The position numbers and the translations under genes are program-made. From NCBI GenBank assembly GCA_009839745.1, contig VXPE01000050.1, positions 1 to 64,000 on the forward strand: a DNA stretch of 64,000 bases. Reading direction: 5' to 3'. Origin of the DNA: Candidatus Poribacteria bacterium (GTDB lineage Bacteria; Poribacteria; WGA-4E; WGA-3G). Under the pieces are notes generated by a model, which had not been told where the DNA came from, did no database searches, and was given only the letters and a program-made list of their open reading frames with translations. Of the stretch, positions 51,605 through 60,133 are shown one piece after another. Position 1 is the first letter of the stretch, and the number at the start of each line of letters is the position of its first letter.

Positions 51605-52786
51605 ATGTTCATGAATCTGTATAACAAACCCACAAGCTGCGTTCTGATAAGTCTTTTCGCTTTATTTATAGGTGTTCTTTGCCATCCTGTGGAGGCTTAT
51701 ATAGAGGGCCCCTGGCTGTGGATGCTTACGAAAGGCGCGAATATCCATAGCGACTATCTCGCGGTAACCAGCCAAGGGGCTCTGACCGAGCAGTCCATCA
51801 CTGAATACGGCATAAACGAACATACACCCGTGGGACAATTGCGATGGACACGTGGGCACATCCGCCCGACTGTGGACTGCCTGTTCTGGATTCTCGGATG
51901 TTATTCTAACAATGTCAACGAAGTCGTCAATAGGATAGGACTCAGTCGCAATCCGAATCTGGATTACCATACGGTGTATGCCTTGATTAACGTTGTCTCA
52001 CGCCGCACCCAGAGAAATGTTCAGATGGGTGTCGGCAGTGATGATGCCGTCAAAGTCTGGCTGAACGGCAAAGTCGTCCACATCAACAATGTCGACAGAG
52101 GCACAACAGGTATTCAAGACACGTTTCGTGTAGATTTAAATGCTGGGAATAATCTCCTCTTGGTCAAGGTGAGTGATAATCAGGAGAATTGGGGCATGTT
52201 CTTTGAAATTTATCTGGATACCGCGAACTTCACGACCACGCTTCCGACACGCAGTAGACTCCTGCCGACCGTCTATCCACGGGTGAGCCTCGCCACACAG
52301 ATGTTTGATAGATACGGGAAGACCTTTCAACAACCGAGAATTCAGACAGCAGTGCCGAAGATTTTAGAATGGCTGGAGGTGCCTGAAAATCGGAACCACT
52401 TGACACCAGAGTTGGTCGAAACCGTGGTGGCTCACCCTGAACTCCTCAGAACGTTTGGAATGGATAGGGAGTCTGTGGATTATATTAAAGAGACACCGGA
52501 GATCGGATATTTCTTCAAAGACCCAGACTTCCAAACTTTGATCCACGATAAATCGGCACTCACGGAATTCACAACACTCGTTCAAGGCGAGGGAACATGG
52601 AATGTCCAGCGCCCAGAAGATGTTAACAGAGACGGCACTGTCAATATCCAAGACCTCACGTTCATCTCAACACATTTCGGGAAAACCGGACAGCACCGCG
52701 CGGATGTTAACAGGGATGGCGTGGTTGACATCCGAGACCTCGTGCAGGTTGCCTCTGCCCTCACAGCCGAGACATCAGGGACCTAA
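51605..52786 (+). CDS. Secreted dockerin-type protein
   Basis: The protein has a signal segment (SCVLISLFALFIGVLCHPVE) and a beta-sandwich region with NVQMGVGSDDAVKVWLNGK and LNAGNNLLLVKVSDNQENWG, which resembles PA14 or sialate-esterase-associated carbohydrate-binding folds. It ends with two calcium-loop repeats, VNRDGTVNIQDLTFIS and VNRDGVVDIRDLVQVA, a type-I dockerin. Dockerins bind cohesin modules or, in this phylum, serve as terminal modules of secreted proteins. ATG 51605 is chosen; ATG 51611 is equally possible and the ribosome site is poor for both. Confidence 0.75.
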   Translation: MFMNLYNKPTSCVLISLFALFIGVLCHPVEAYIEGPWLWMLTKGANIHSDYLAVTSQGALTEQSITEYGINEHTPVGQLRWTRGHIRPTVDCLFWILGCYSNNVNEVVNRIGLSRNPNLDYHTVYALINVVSRRTQRNVQMGVGSDDAVKVWLNGKVVHINNVDRGTTGIQDTFRVDLNAGNNLLLVKVSDNQENWGMFFEIYLDTANFTTTLPTRSRLLPTVYPRVSLATQMFDRYGKTFQQPRIQTAVPKILEWLEVPENRNHLTPELVETVVAHPELLRTFGMDRESVDYIKETPEIGYFFKDPDFQTLIHDKSALTEFTTLVQGEGTWNVQRPEDVNRDGTVNIQDLTFISTHFGKTGQHRADVNRDGVVDIRDLVQVASALTAETSGT

Positions 52787-52803
52787 CAGTTGAGGAGCCG
52801 AAA

Positions 52804-53184
52804 ATGAAAAGCTTTAGCACTTATGGGTGTGTTCGTCCCGAGCAGCACTATATTGTTTCACGCACTGAAGAGGTCGCCGATTTCATCAGTCGCATCAAAG
52901 CGGGCAGATATGTCGTGCTCTTTGCACCTCGTCAAACCGGCAAGACCGCCTTTTTTCGATTAGCACTTGACGCCCTCGCAACCCAAGACTCACCCTATTT
53001 CCCGATCCAGTTGGATTTCCAAATCATGCGCGATGCCGCGCCTCCCGTTTTTTATGAGCAACTCTACACGCACAATCAGCGGAAATATATCGTCGAAACG
53101 AAAATTGGGAGAGGCAACCACGGCTATCAGACAGGCAAAAGGCAACTCGCCGCCTATCTCAAATTAGAAGGCATGGAATTTTAG
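52804..53184 (+). pseudogene. Internally deleted AAA-ATPase/PD-(D/E)XK (DUF1703-type) gene
   Basis: The first 85 residues are the N-terminus of an AAA-like ATPase with Walker A FAPRQTGKTAFF. At about LYTHNQRKYIVETKIGRGN the frame jumps to the C-terminal PD-(D/E)XK domain (ETK motif, TGKRQLAAYLKLEG) and then stops early. Intact relatives are about 500-600 residues, so most of the ATPase, the linker and the C-terminus are gone. A decayed second copy of the TATCAG-AGGCAAAAG-AACTCGCC stretch follows at 53248-53277, indicating local duplication. Probably non-functional. Confidence 0.7.
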
Positions 53185-53357
53185 TGGGAGGCAAGCACAG
53201 AACCTTGTGACTCCACTGTAACTGCTCGCCAACTTGATACGTTAACGACTATCAGGTAGGCAAAAGGGAACTCGCCCTGAACCGGCTCAATAAATCAAAT
53301 CAACGATCCGGATGCTATAGAGCACTCGCAAACAGAAAAAATTAAGAAAGGAAATAA

Positions 53358-54989
53358 ATGTTTCAGAACCTTAGATATCAGATGTCTATACATAAAGTAT
53401 TTGTGTCCGTCACACTCATTATCGCTCTGATTACGCTGACACCCGCTGCAGAAGCACACAAAGACGACAGAGCACATACTCAGGATGTTAAACACAGCTG
53501 TTTAAACACATCCGATGGTACGTCTCACTATCATGATGAAAATGGCAACATGATAGACTGTACGCCTGCCACTGATGATGCCGAAAAGATCAAGGCACAT
53601 GAGCAGGAGATGCCTGAACATGAGCATGGCGGCGTGATAGATGGTGAGCGTGAAAATCCTGGCACCCATACACATGGAGGGAGTTCGATACAGCACAGCC
53701 ATGTAATTTCAGGTCTTGAACACCTCGGTGAAAGGACACATTTTCATCAGGACAGTGTGCATACACACGGCAGAGCTGTTGATGCTGGAATACCGAATCA
53801 TGAGACGAGCATTGTACGAGAAGATCATGAGCATAGCGATGCTGACGGCGGCACGCATACGCACGGTATACAGCATACACACACTGTCAATAGTATCAAC
53901 AATGTAGAGCATACCCACGCTGCTTACACACATACACATTCTGCTGCAGAGGCGCAGCAGCGTCAAGCCGAAACGGAAACGCCAACGGCATCCTTTTCTG
54001 CACACGTACGCACGCCGTTCCCTCATTCAGCCCACGAGGCTGATGGATACCATGTTCACGAGGGAGAAAAACATTCACACCTCCCGTTTGGTGTTCATGT
54101 CCACGCGGTGTACGGTCATGTACATTTTGATAGCCAGAATAGCCAAGATAACCAAGATAGTCAAGATAACCAAGATAGTCAAGATAATCAAGATAGTCAA
54201 GATAATCAAGATAGTCAGACGAACACGCCACCTACAACGCCGTTGGGTTTATCAGACCCGATAACATCGAAAACCCTCACAATCACGTTAGTCGGTGAAC
54301 GAATAGGGAACCAGCAATTCATTCGGATATTTGCCGAGGAAAATGGCAATCCCCCAAAAGGTGGGCTGACGGTGAAACTCTCCGGCGTTACGGCCCCGGC
54401 AAGAGTCCATATCCGTGCTGGCATCGGGTCGTCTCTTGTTGTAACCGCTACATTACCCACCGCGTCAGACGCCCACACTATCTCAGCGAGCATCAGTGGA
54501 TATACTTCAGCTTCAATAACAATACCTGCCAGTGGCACTGCGGAGGCACCGACAAACGTTGGGATAGAGCCGAGTGCCGCACAGATAGAAGGTATCCAAG
54601 AACAGATCGATCTATTGATTGGGACAGGTGATCATTCATCTGATGCGATGCGGACGTTACACTATCTACAGCAGCTCCTTGCGACACTGCGTCCGGATCA
54701 GACGCGGTTGCTCGCGAACTATCCAAACCCGTTTAACCCAGAAACATGGATCCCGTATCAATTGGGGGCGGATACAGATGTGCGTATCACGATTTACAAT
54801 GCACAAGGCGTTGTGATCCGGACGTTGGCACTTGGACAGCAGGCGGCTGGCTATTACACCGATCGCGAGCGGGCGGCGTATTGGGATGGACGCAATGGCC
54901 TTGGTGAACACGTCGCAAGTGGAATTTATTTCTACCAGTTGGAGACCGACGACATATCCACACTCCGCAAAATGGTAATATTGAAATAG
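53358..54989 (+). CDS. Secreted histidine-rich protein with T9SS/FlgD-like C-terminus
   Basis: The 543-residue protein has a signal peptide (VFVSVTLIIALITLTPAAEA) and about 40 histidines in the first 265 residues, mostly as H-x-H pairs (THTHG, QHSH, HVHAVYGHVHF). Next comes a perfect-to-near-perfect D-S-Q-D-N-Q hexapeptide tract encoded by 18-nt DNA repeats (54130-54215). An Ig-like middle part (LTVKLSGVTAPARVHIRAG) and a C-terminal NYPNPFNPETWIPY...SGIYFYQLETDD...KMVILK module follow, of the T9SS type-A or FlgD-like kind. It should be exported and could bind zinc, nickel, copper or cobalt. A GAAAGGAAATAA leader precedes ATG. Confidence 0.8.
   Translation: MFQNLRYQMSIHKVFVSVTLIIALITLTPAAEAHKDDRAHTQDVKHSCLNTSDGTSHYHDENGNMIDCTPATDDAEKIKAHEQEMPEHEHGGVIDGERENPGTHTHGGSSIQHSHVISGLEHLGERTHFHQDSVHTHGRAVDAGIPNHETSIVREDHEHSDADGGTHTHGIQHTHTVNSINNVEHTHAAYTHTHSAAEAQQRQAETETPTASFSAHVRTPFPHSAHEADGYHVHEGEKHSHLPFGVHVHAVYGHVHFDSQNSQDNQDSQDNQDSQDNQDSQDNQDSQTNTPPTTPLGLSDPITSKTLTITLVGERIGNQQFIRIFAEENGNPPKGGLTVKLSGVTAPARVHIRAGIGSSLVVTATLPTASDAHTISASISGYTSASITIPASGTAEAPTNVGIEPSAAQIEGIQEQIDLLIGTGDHSSDAMRTLHYLQQLLATLRPDQTRLLANYPNPFNPETWIPYQLGADTDVRITIYNAQGVVIRTLALGQQAAGYYTDRERAAYWDGRNGLGEHVASGIYFYQLETDDISTLRKMVILK
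54130..54215 (+). repeat. 18-nt tandem repeat tract in coding sequence
   Basis: Units of GATAGTCAAGATAACCAA (with A/C variation) encode DSQDNQ about four to five times. Unit length is a multiple of three, so copy-number change would lengthen or shorten the linker without frameshift. Confidence 0.75.
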
Positions 54990-55028
54990 ATCTCTGAACG
55001 GCTCCACAAGATTGTTCAAAGCGGATTT

Positions 55029-55060
55029 ATGCGGTGGGCTTCCTGTCTGCCGCATTTTCT
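55029..55060 (+). terminator. Rho-independent terminator
   Basis: ATGCGGTGGGC and TGTCTGCCGCAT pair (with some G-T) in an 11-bp stem, followed by TTTTCTT. It ends the His-rich gene transcript. Confidence 0.6.
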
Positions 55061-55173
55061 TACGGAATTAGTCGTTTTGGACTTTGAAGTTTTCATTTTT
55101 CAGATTTCTCTGCTCATACACAGTGTTGCGTAAAAACTGAGACAGAAAATCCGAGGCATATTGAAGGATCGGA

Positions 55174-56355
55174 TTAAAGGCGCGCATGCTGTGATTCCGC
55201 AGGGGCACGGTATTCGACATTAAGATGCGGTGTTTCCAATCTGACATGCCCTTGGATACGCGAGGTTAGACAACTCTCCAATGTACCACTTACTAATAAG
55301 GTCCGCTCCGCCGGGTATGGTGCAACACCTGTTTCAAAAAGTTCCTCAATCTTGGCGATAAGACATGCAGAATAGGTGACGTTCGGGGTTGGCGTTAAGA
55401 AAAACTGCGTTGACACCGGCACGGGTGCGTCCTTTAGTTTCGCAGCGAAACAGTAATCCCGCACCGCACCATTGAGCATCAGCAACGTTGCCCTCAACCC
55501 ATCGTTATATTCAATGAAATAGGCAGCGGGGTTTTCGACAAGCCGGTAGATTTCACCATTACTGATCATATCTTGTGTTCTACCGTCTTCATCCGTTAAA
55601 CCGCACGGCGTATCACTTCTCGAAAGTGCCGCTTCCAACAATTTCATAGACCAGCGTCCGTCCTTGCCTGCCTTCCAGACCTCCTCACCCTCTATTAATT
55701 GGACAGCAGCGACCCCTGTCTCGCCTCCTTTTCGGCGTTCTATCATACATTGCATCGCCTCCAAGGCGTGGTAGTCCATCGGATCCGAGCCTCCAACACC
55801 TACCATGAGTGCCTCCCCTATCTCACATTCCAACGGCAATTCCACATCCGGTAACCGCCACGTGACGGGTAAAGACGAACCCGAGAGCACCCCAAAACCG
55901 AGACGATGCCCATCGTCCACCATCTCTTTTGCTTTTTCAAAACTGTAGGAGAGATGCTTGTCGTTGAAGATAGGCACGGCACGTCCATCTTCCTCAAAGA
56001 CTTTGACACACGCTTTGAAAAATTCATAACGTGGATACAGCACCTGGTTTTTCTCATTGTTCGGATAATCGCCGTGTTCACCAATCGAAAGAACCGCATC
56101 CACAGCGAGTTTATCGCCACCGCACCTCAGTGCTTCGGCAATCGTAGGGTACACAGAGAAACCGAACTCTCTGGCACGGTCAAGGCTTTGGTCACCTTCT
56201 GGTTTCTGATCGACAAACAGGGAAACGACTTTCATATTGGGACGATGCCATCTGCCCTGTCTCGGATAACCAACAAGAAACCGATCTGCAAAATGCTGCG
56301 CATGCGATAGGTAACGGTAGATAGTCGTGATAACGGCAATCCTTTTTGTTTCCAT
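55174..56355 (-). CDS. Protein of unknown function, twin of the gene at 56360
   Basis: I recognise the family only as one common in Planctomycetes, Acidobacteria and Poribacteria genomes; no reaction is established to my knowledge. From ATG 56355 (chosen because METKRIAVITTIYRYLSHAQ aligns with the twin's start) the product has 393 residues. Features are RIAVITTIYRYLSHAQHFAD, VDAVLSIGEHGDYPNNEKNQ, LYPRYEFFKACVKVFEEDGR, FNDKHLSYSF, LSGSSLPVTWRLP and MDYHALEAMQCMIERRKGG. The N-terminus resembles a Rossmann or periplasmic-binding-type alpha/beta fold. It is 4 nt downstream of the twin. Confidence 0.7.
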   Translation of the reverse strand: METKRIAVITTIYRYLSHAQHFADRFLVGYPRQGRWHRPNMKVVSLFVDQKPEGDQSLDRAREFGFSVYPTIAEALRCGGDKLAVDAVLSIGEHGDYPNNEKNQVLYPRYEFFKACVKVFEEDGRAVPIFNDKHLSYSFEKAKEMVDDGHRLGFGVLSGSSLPVTWRLPDVELPLECEIGEALMVGVGGSDPMDYHALEAMQCMIERRKGGETGVAAVQLIEGEEVWKAGKDGRWSMKLLEAALSRSDTPCGLTDEDGRTQDMISNGEIYRLVENPAAYFIEYNDGLRATLLMLNGAVRDYCFAAKLKDAPVPVSTQFFLTPTPNVTYSACLIAKIEELFETGVAPYPAERTLLVSGTLESCLTSRIQGHVRLETPHLNVEYRAPAESQHARL

Positions 56356-56359
56356 AACC

Positions 56360-57553
56360 TCAGGTCCTCCAGAAAGTTGATTCTTTAGTGGGTTGATACG
56401 CAATGTCTAAATGCGGTGTCTCCTGCGGCGTGCCCTCCGTAAAGAGACTGTCAACACCTGCCGCAACAAGCCCCGTTGTCAAGAGTGTGCGTTCAACGGG
56501 ATAGGTTGCCTCACCTGTCAGGAACATTTTCTCTATATTGTTAACCAGCGGCGAGAAGAAGTTCGCCAAGGTCGTCCGTGCGGGTGGCATCGGGAGATAC
56601 ATCTGTGTCGAAAGAATCTCGTTGTCCGTCCCGATATAAGCGGCAAAGTTGAAATCTTGGACCAACCCGTTCATCAGAATCATGGTAGACGTGAGTCCGT
56701 CTTCGTGTTCGTACTGATACGCTATCGGGTCTTTCACGATCTCCTTCAACTCATCAAGATTTGGAAACGGGTTGTTAAACCCCTGACGTGAGGGTGTGAG
56801 GGTATGACTCCGACAGAGCGCCGTTTCAAAAAGTTCCCGCGACCAGCATTCGGTGTGATGTGCCTCCCAGAACGCATCACCGCGATACGCTTGTAGCCAT
56901 TTGACCCCACCTTCACCACCTTCGCGCCGCTCTACCATACACTGTAACGTCTCTAAAGCGTGGAAGTCGTAACTGTCCACACCCCCGTATCCGACACATA
57001 CCGCCTCGGAGACAGGGACACCGAGCGGCATGTCAATAGAAGGTGTGCGCCACGTAACCGGCAAGGATGAGCCTGCCATAAACGCGAAGCCCATAGATTG
57101 AGAGATGTCGTACATTTCGCGCGCCCACTCCCAGTTCCATGAGAGATGTTTGTCGTTAAAAGTTGGCACGCCGCGACCACTTTTTTCATAGACCTCAGCG
57201 ATTTGCATGAAGTGTTCATAGCGTGGATAGAGACGTTGTCCCTTTTCGTTGGTGGGATATTCGCCATGCTCACCGATAATTAGGACACCGTCGACTGCGA
57301 GTTCCTCACCGCCGAGGGTGAGTGCCTCCGCAATGGTGGGATACCCCTTCATTGACGGGAAACGTTCCAGTCGTTCGCGACTGAGGTCGTTGTCCTTAAC
57401 CTGTTCAACGAAAAGAGAGACGAGATCCATCGGTGGGTGATGATGTCGGCTGTTCCAGCCGTAGCCTTCCAAGAACCGATCGACGATGTGCTGCGTGTGC
57501 GAGTACTTATGATAAATCGTCGCAATCGCAGCGATTTTAGGTCGTTTTTCCAT
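56360..57553 (-). CDS. Protein of unknown function, twin of the gene at 55174
   Basis: The 397-residue protein shares with its neighbour the segments IAAIATIYHKYSHTQHIVDR, IIGEHGEYPTNEKGQRLYPR, VPTFNDKHLSWNWEWAREMY, MAGSSLPVTWRTPSID and YDFHALETLQCMVERREGG. The divergence is high enough that both genes are probably maintained by selection. No signal peptide is seen. ATG 57553 follows a type-A cassette that is shared with the 3' end of the Kelch gene. Genes upstream and downstream give no clear pathway. Confidence 0.7.
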   Translation of the reverse strand: MEKRPKIAAIATIYHKYSHTQHIVDRFLEGYGWNSRHHHPPMDLVSLFVEQVKDNDLSRERLERFPSMKGYPTIAEALTLGGEELAVDGVLIIGEHGEYPTNEKGQRLYPRYEHFMQIAEVYEKSGRGVPTFNDKHLSWNWEWAREMYDISQSMGFAFMAGSSLPVTWRTPSIDMPLGVPVSEAVCVGYGGVDSYDFHALETLQCMVERREGGEGGVKWLQAYRGDAFWEAHHTECWSRELFETALCRSHTLTPSRQGFNNPFPNLDELKEIVKDPIAYQYEHEDGLTSTMILMNGLVQDFNFAAYIGTDNEILSTQMYLPMPPARTTLANFFSPLVNNIEKMFLTGEATYPVERTLLTTGLVAAGVDSLFTEGTPQETPHLDIAYQPTKESTFWRT

Positions 57554-57575
57554 CTTTTAATTATTCCTTGCGGTC
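57554..57575 (-). promoter_or_regulatory. Type-A cassette overlapping the Kelch stop codon
   Basis: On the minus strand ACCGCAAGGAATAATTAAAAG ends at ATG 57553. Its AATTAA contains the stop codon of the Kelch gene, and the cassette encodes that protein's last residues (TARNN). Confidence 0.65.
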
Positions 57576-58627
57576 TGTTTCTTGAGTTCCCCCCAGCGTC
57601 CCGGAAGTTTGCCTTTTGGGTTCACCGCCAGAAAGCCGGTGTCATATGCCTCAACGATTGGCGAAAATATACTGTTTCTGCTGTCTAACCAACCTCCCAA
57701 GAGATAGATGGTACCATTCACAACAGCCGCCGTTGTTGATTTTGGGATCGTTAGAGGTTGTCCTTTGCGCCACTTGTTGACTGTTGGATTATAAATATCT
57801 ACAGCATCAATATGTCTAAACCCATTGTTCGGATCGTAGCCGCCTATTGTCCAAATCTCATTATCGACGACAGCGGTTTCAAACCAACATTTCGGCATCG
57901 GTATATCAGGGCGTTTACGCCACGTGTTGGTTTTCGGATTATATGCCTCAATAGCATTAACAAGACGATCACCAAGGGGTCCCGCGAACGAAAGTTCACC
58001 GCCGAGCACATAAACTTTACCGTCTACAGCTGCAGCCTTCGCCCATTCTCGTTCTGTCGGCATACTCGTCCGTTTCTCCCATTTATTGATCAAAGGATCG
58101 TAAACCTCAACAAGACCTGTAGCTTCCCGTTTGCCGAGTTTTTTGTTCTGGATGCTCCCGCCAATGATATATATCTTCCCGTCAACGACAGCGGTGACGA
58201 ACCCTTTACGGCGCGTTGGCATATCCCGTTTCCTGACCCATGTATCGGTGCGTGTGTCATACATCTCAACGATTTTTGTGTATTCCCCACGCATCTCCTC
58301 TCTGCCGCCAAATACATAGATGTCGGTGGAAAAAACGGCAGCTCTGGCAGAAATCCGCGCTGTCGGCATACTTGCAGCTTTCCGCCATGTGTTCGTCCGT
58401 GTGTCATAGACATCTACCGTTGAAAGTGCAGGGGCACCACCCCCTAAATTTTTATGGTGATCGAAACCGCCGGTCAGATAAATTTTACCATTCACAGCAG
58501 CGGCTGCCATGCCTCTTCTCCATGTTGGCAGTTCGGATACCTGTTCCCAATTTCCAGCAAAACTGTTAGCGGCACCAACGAGGAAAAGGATAAGAGCCCA
58601 TTGCAAATACCTGCATTTTGCGAACAT
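57557..58627 (-). CDS. Secreted Kelch-repeat beta-propeller with WG motif
   Basis: The 356-residue protein has a signal peptide (LQWALILFLVGAANSFAG) and six Kelch blades: KIYLTGGFDHH, DIYVFGGREEM, KIYIIGGSIQN, KVYVLGGELSF, EIWTIGGYDPN and TIYLLGGWLDS. It is a secreted or periplasmic interaction protein or sugar-acid mutarotase-like propeller. It ends NPKGKLPGRWGELKK followed by QTARNN. The last residues come from the type-A cassette of the next gene, so the ancestral end was probably at the WGELKK signature. Confidence 0.85.
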   Translation of the reverse strand: MFAKCRYLQWALILFLVGAANSFAGNWEQVSELPTWRRGMAAAAVNGKIYLTGGFDHHKNLGGGAPALSTVDVYDTRTNTWRKAASMPTARISARAAVFSTDIYVFGGREEMRGEYTKIVEMYDTRTDTWVRKRDMPTRRKGFVTAVVDGKIYIIGGSIQNKKLGKREATGLVEVYDPLINKWEKRTSMPTEREWAKAAAVDGKVYVLGGELSFAGPLGDRLVNAIEAYNPKTNTWRKRPDIPMPKCWFETAVVDNEIWTIGGYDPNNGFRHIDAVDIYNPTVNKWRKGQPLTIPKSTTAAVVNGTIYLLGGWLDSRNSIFSPIVEAYDTGFLAVNPKGKLPGRWGELKKQTARNN

Positions 58628-58935
58628 AGTTTTCTCCTTATACGGTTAGAACGTGCGTTCGAGATCAGACATTCGGAAAGAGAAGCTTTTTTCCCGTTAA
58701 AGACACAATTTTAGAGTAGCAAAGGTGCATAAAATTGGCACGTTAGCTGTGTATAAAGAACAAGACTTACGCAATTTTGACGATATGACGTTCCATTAGA
58801 GGAGAAACGCTCAAGAATCACAAGTGTTTTCAGGGCACAACCTAACAGGTTATGCTACAAAAGAGCGACCTGCGTAAGTCGTAAAGAAATTATTCCTGAA
58901 AATCGATTCGATTTGATGAGACACAAAAAATCTGT
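58628..58935. other. 308-nt intergenic region with a MITE-like element
   Basis: No gene is seen. The region holds the element at 58764-58880; the rest shows nothing recognisable. Confidence 0.6.
58764..58880. repeat. MITE-like element with 10-bp terminal inverted repeats
   Basis: GACTTACGCA (58764-58773) and TGCGTAAGTC (58871-58880) are perfect inverted ends of a 117-bp segment. It contains TTTTGACGATATGACGTTCC and CACAACCTAACAGGTTATGC. Both inner parts recur at 8587-8684 in the opposite orientation. Confidence 0.6.
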
Positions 58936-59463
58936 CTACGGCGAGGGTATCGTAGAATCGACATTTAGCGGTTTCTCAATAAGCACAACCGGTGCCTGAC
59001 AGCAATCGCAATTCCCGGGGGCAACCGCTCGGATGTAACATATATCGCAGTAGTAATAGAGTTCATGTATCACACCATCTTTGACAGAATAAAACCGGAT
59101 GACTTCCAATAGTTGCGTGTTGGGAAAGACGCGACCCTTGAGAATCAGATCTTTCTCATGGAGCTGCTCATCCACAAAGAGCGCCTCCGCCAGCGATGTC
59201 GGTAAAAGCGTATAGTATCGTCCATCCTCGGTCTTGACACCGTATAGAGGATCGCGGGTTTTCAAGAGTTCTACGGCATAGTGCGTGTGCATCTCCTCCG
59301 CCAAGCAGACGATTTTGCCTCGGAGTTCGACTTCTTGCGGTTTCTCTTTTGGCGTAGCTTGCAAGCCAAAACTTGCTGTTTGAGGATCGGTTGTAGGTGT
59401 GGCTCCGCTTATCAGAAAGATCAGAATAACAAAAAATGGGGATAATCGTTTGAAATTACGCAT
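58936..59463 (-). CDS. Secreted protein with a CDxC...CDCC cysteine cluster
   Basis: The 175-residue protein has a signal peptide (FFVILIFLISGATPT). A small beta-rich domain (VELRGKIVCLAEEMHTHYAV, YYTLLPTSLAEALFVDEQL, LILKGRVFPNTQLLEVIRFY) precedes a C-terminal cluster YYCDICYIRAVAPGNCDCCQ. The cysteines could bind zinc or a redox cofactor in the periplasm. I know this cluster only from uncharacterised Planctomycete/Verrucomicrobia-type proteins. The start ATG 59463 follows a type-B leader. Confidence 0.65.
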   Translation of the reverse strand: MRNFKRLSPFFVILIFLISGATPTTDPQTASFGLQATPKEKPQEVELRGKIVCLAEEMHTHYAVELLKTRDPLYGVKTEDGRYYTLLPTSLAEALFVDEQLHEKDLILKGRVFPNTQLLEVIRFYSVKDGVIHELYYYCDICYIRAVAPGNCDCCQAPVVLIEKPLNVDSTIPSP

Positions 59464-59509
59464 TTTTAATTTTTTGCTCCTGGACCGCTCTCCATTCCAT
59501 TACGAGCGG
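59464..59509 (-). promoter_or_regulatory. Type-B hairpin leader / RBS
   Basis: On the minus strand CCGCTC-GTAATGGAATGGA-GAGCGG (59509-59485) is followed by TCCAGGAGCAAAAAATTAAA and ATG 59463. The stem matches the one at 4279 and the loop differs by one base. Confidence 0.7.
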
Positions 59510-59680
59510 GTTTCTGGTTCGCCGCGTCCTGATAGCGGGAATCAACACTCCATCGGACCTGATAACTGACATTCGGAATGGAGCGGTGTGGAGTGAGATT
59601 GGTGAGTAGAAGTACGCTGCCAAACTTAACAGGGACCACTACCAGATCAACTTCAGGCAATTCATCCGTTAGAAATAGTC

Positions 59681-60127
59681 TTATATTTGGACCAATTCAA
59701 CCAGAATGCCGTCCGGGTCCTTCGCACACGCAACACCGACTGCGTCCGGCGCGCCTATCGGTTCAGATAGAAATTCAACACCCTTCTGCTTTAAGGCATC
59801 AACGGTTTCCTGAATATCCTCTACAAAAAAGGTAAGCCAGCGGACACCCGCTGAGAATCCATCTGCTGGTGTCGGCGGTGGTGATTCAATATCCATCAGC
59901 TTCAGAACGGATGCGCGTGTGGCATCCGAGGACAATGTGTTACCGGCTTTAAGCCGGACCTGGCGAAAGCCTGTTGGCGCAAGTCCGACACCGCGTGCGA
60001 GGTCATCTGGAATTTCCAACTCCAGCACGATCTCAAGTCCCAACTTGTTGTGATAAAAGTCGAGTGACGCTTCAAAGTCGCTACAGGTAATAGCGATGTC
60101 GATGGTTGAATGCGATAAGTTTAGCAT
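59681..60127 (-). CDS. VOC-family (glyoxalase/dioxygenase fold) protein
   Basis: The 148-residue protein has two beta-alpha-beta-beta-beta units: STIDIAITCSDFEASLDFYH at the start and RWLTFFVEDIQETVDALKQK in the second half. It ends with CAKDPDGILVELVQI, supplying the usual metal-binding Glu. An N-terminal His (LSHSTIDI) and the second-half residues could complete a metal site. Function could be lactoylglutathione lyase-like or an extradiol enzyme, but nothing identifies a substrate. It lies 6 nt from the metallo-beta-lactamase gene on the same strand, suggesting a shared pathway. Confidence 0.82.
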   Translation of the reverse strand: MLNLSHSTIDIAITCSDFEASLDFYHNKLGLEIVLELEIPDDLARGVGLAPTGFRQVRLKAGNTLSSDATRASVLKLMDIESPPPTPADGFSAGVRWLTFFVEDIQETVDALKQKGVEFLSEPIGAPDAVGVACAKDPDGILVELVQI

Positions 60128-60133
60128 GGATTT

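Noticed and set aside
54130-54215. CRISPR-like direct repeats
   Set aside because: Units are 18 nt, contiguous without spacers, and in frame within a gene.
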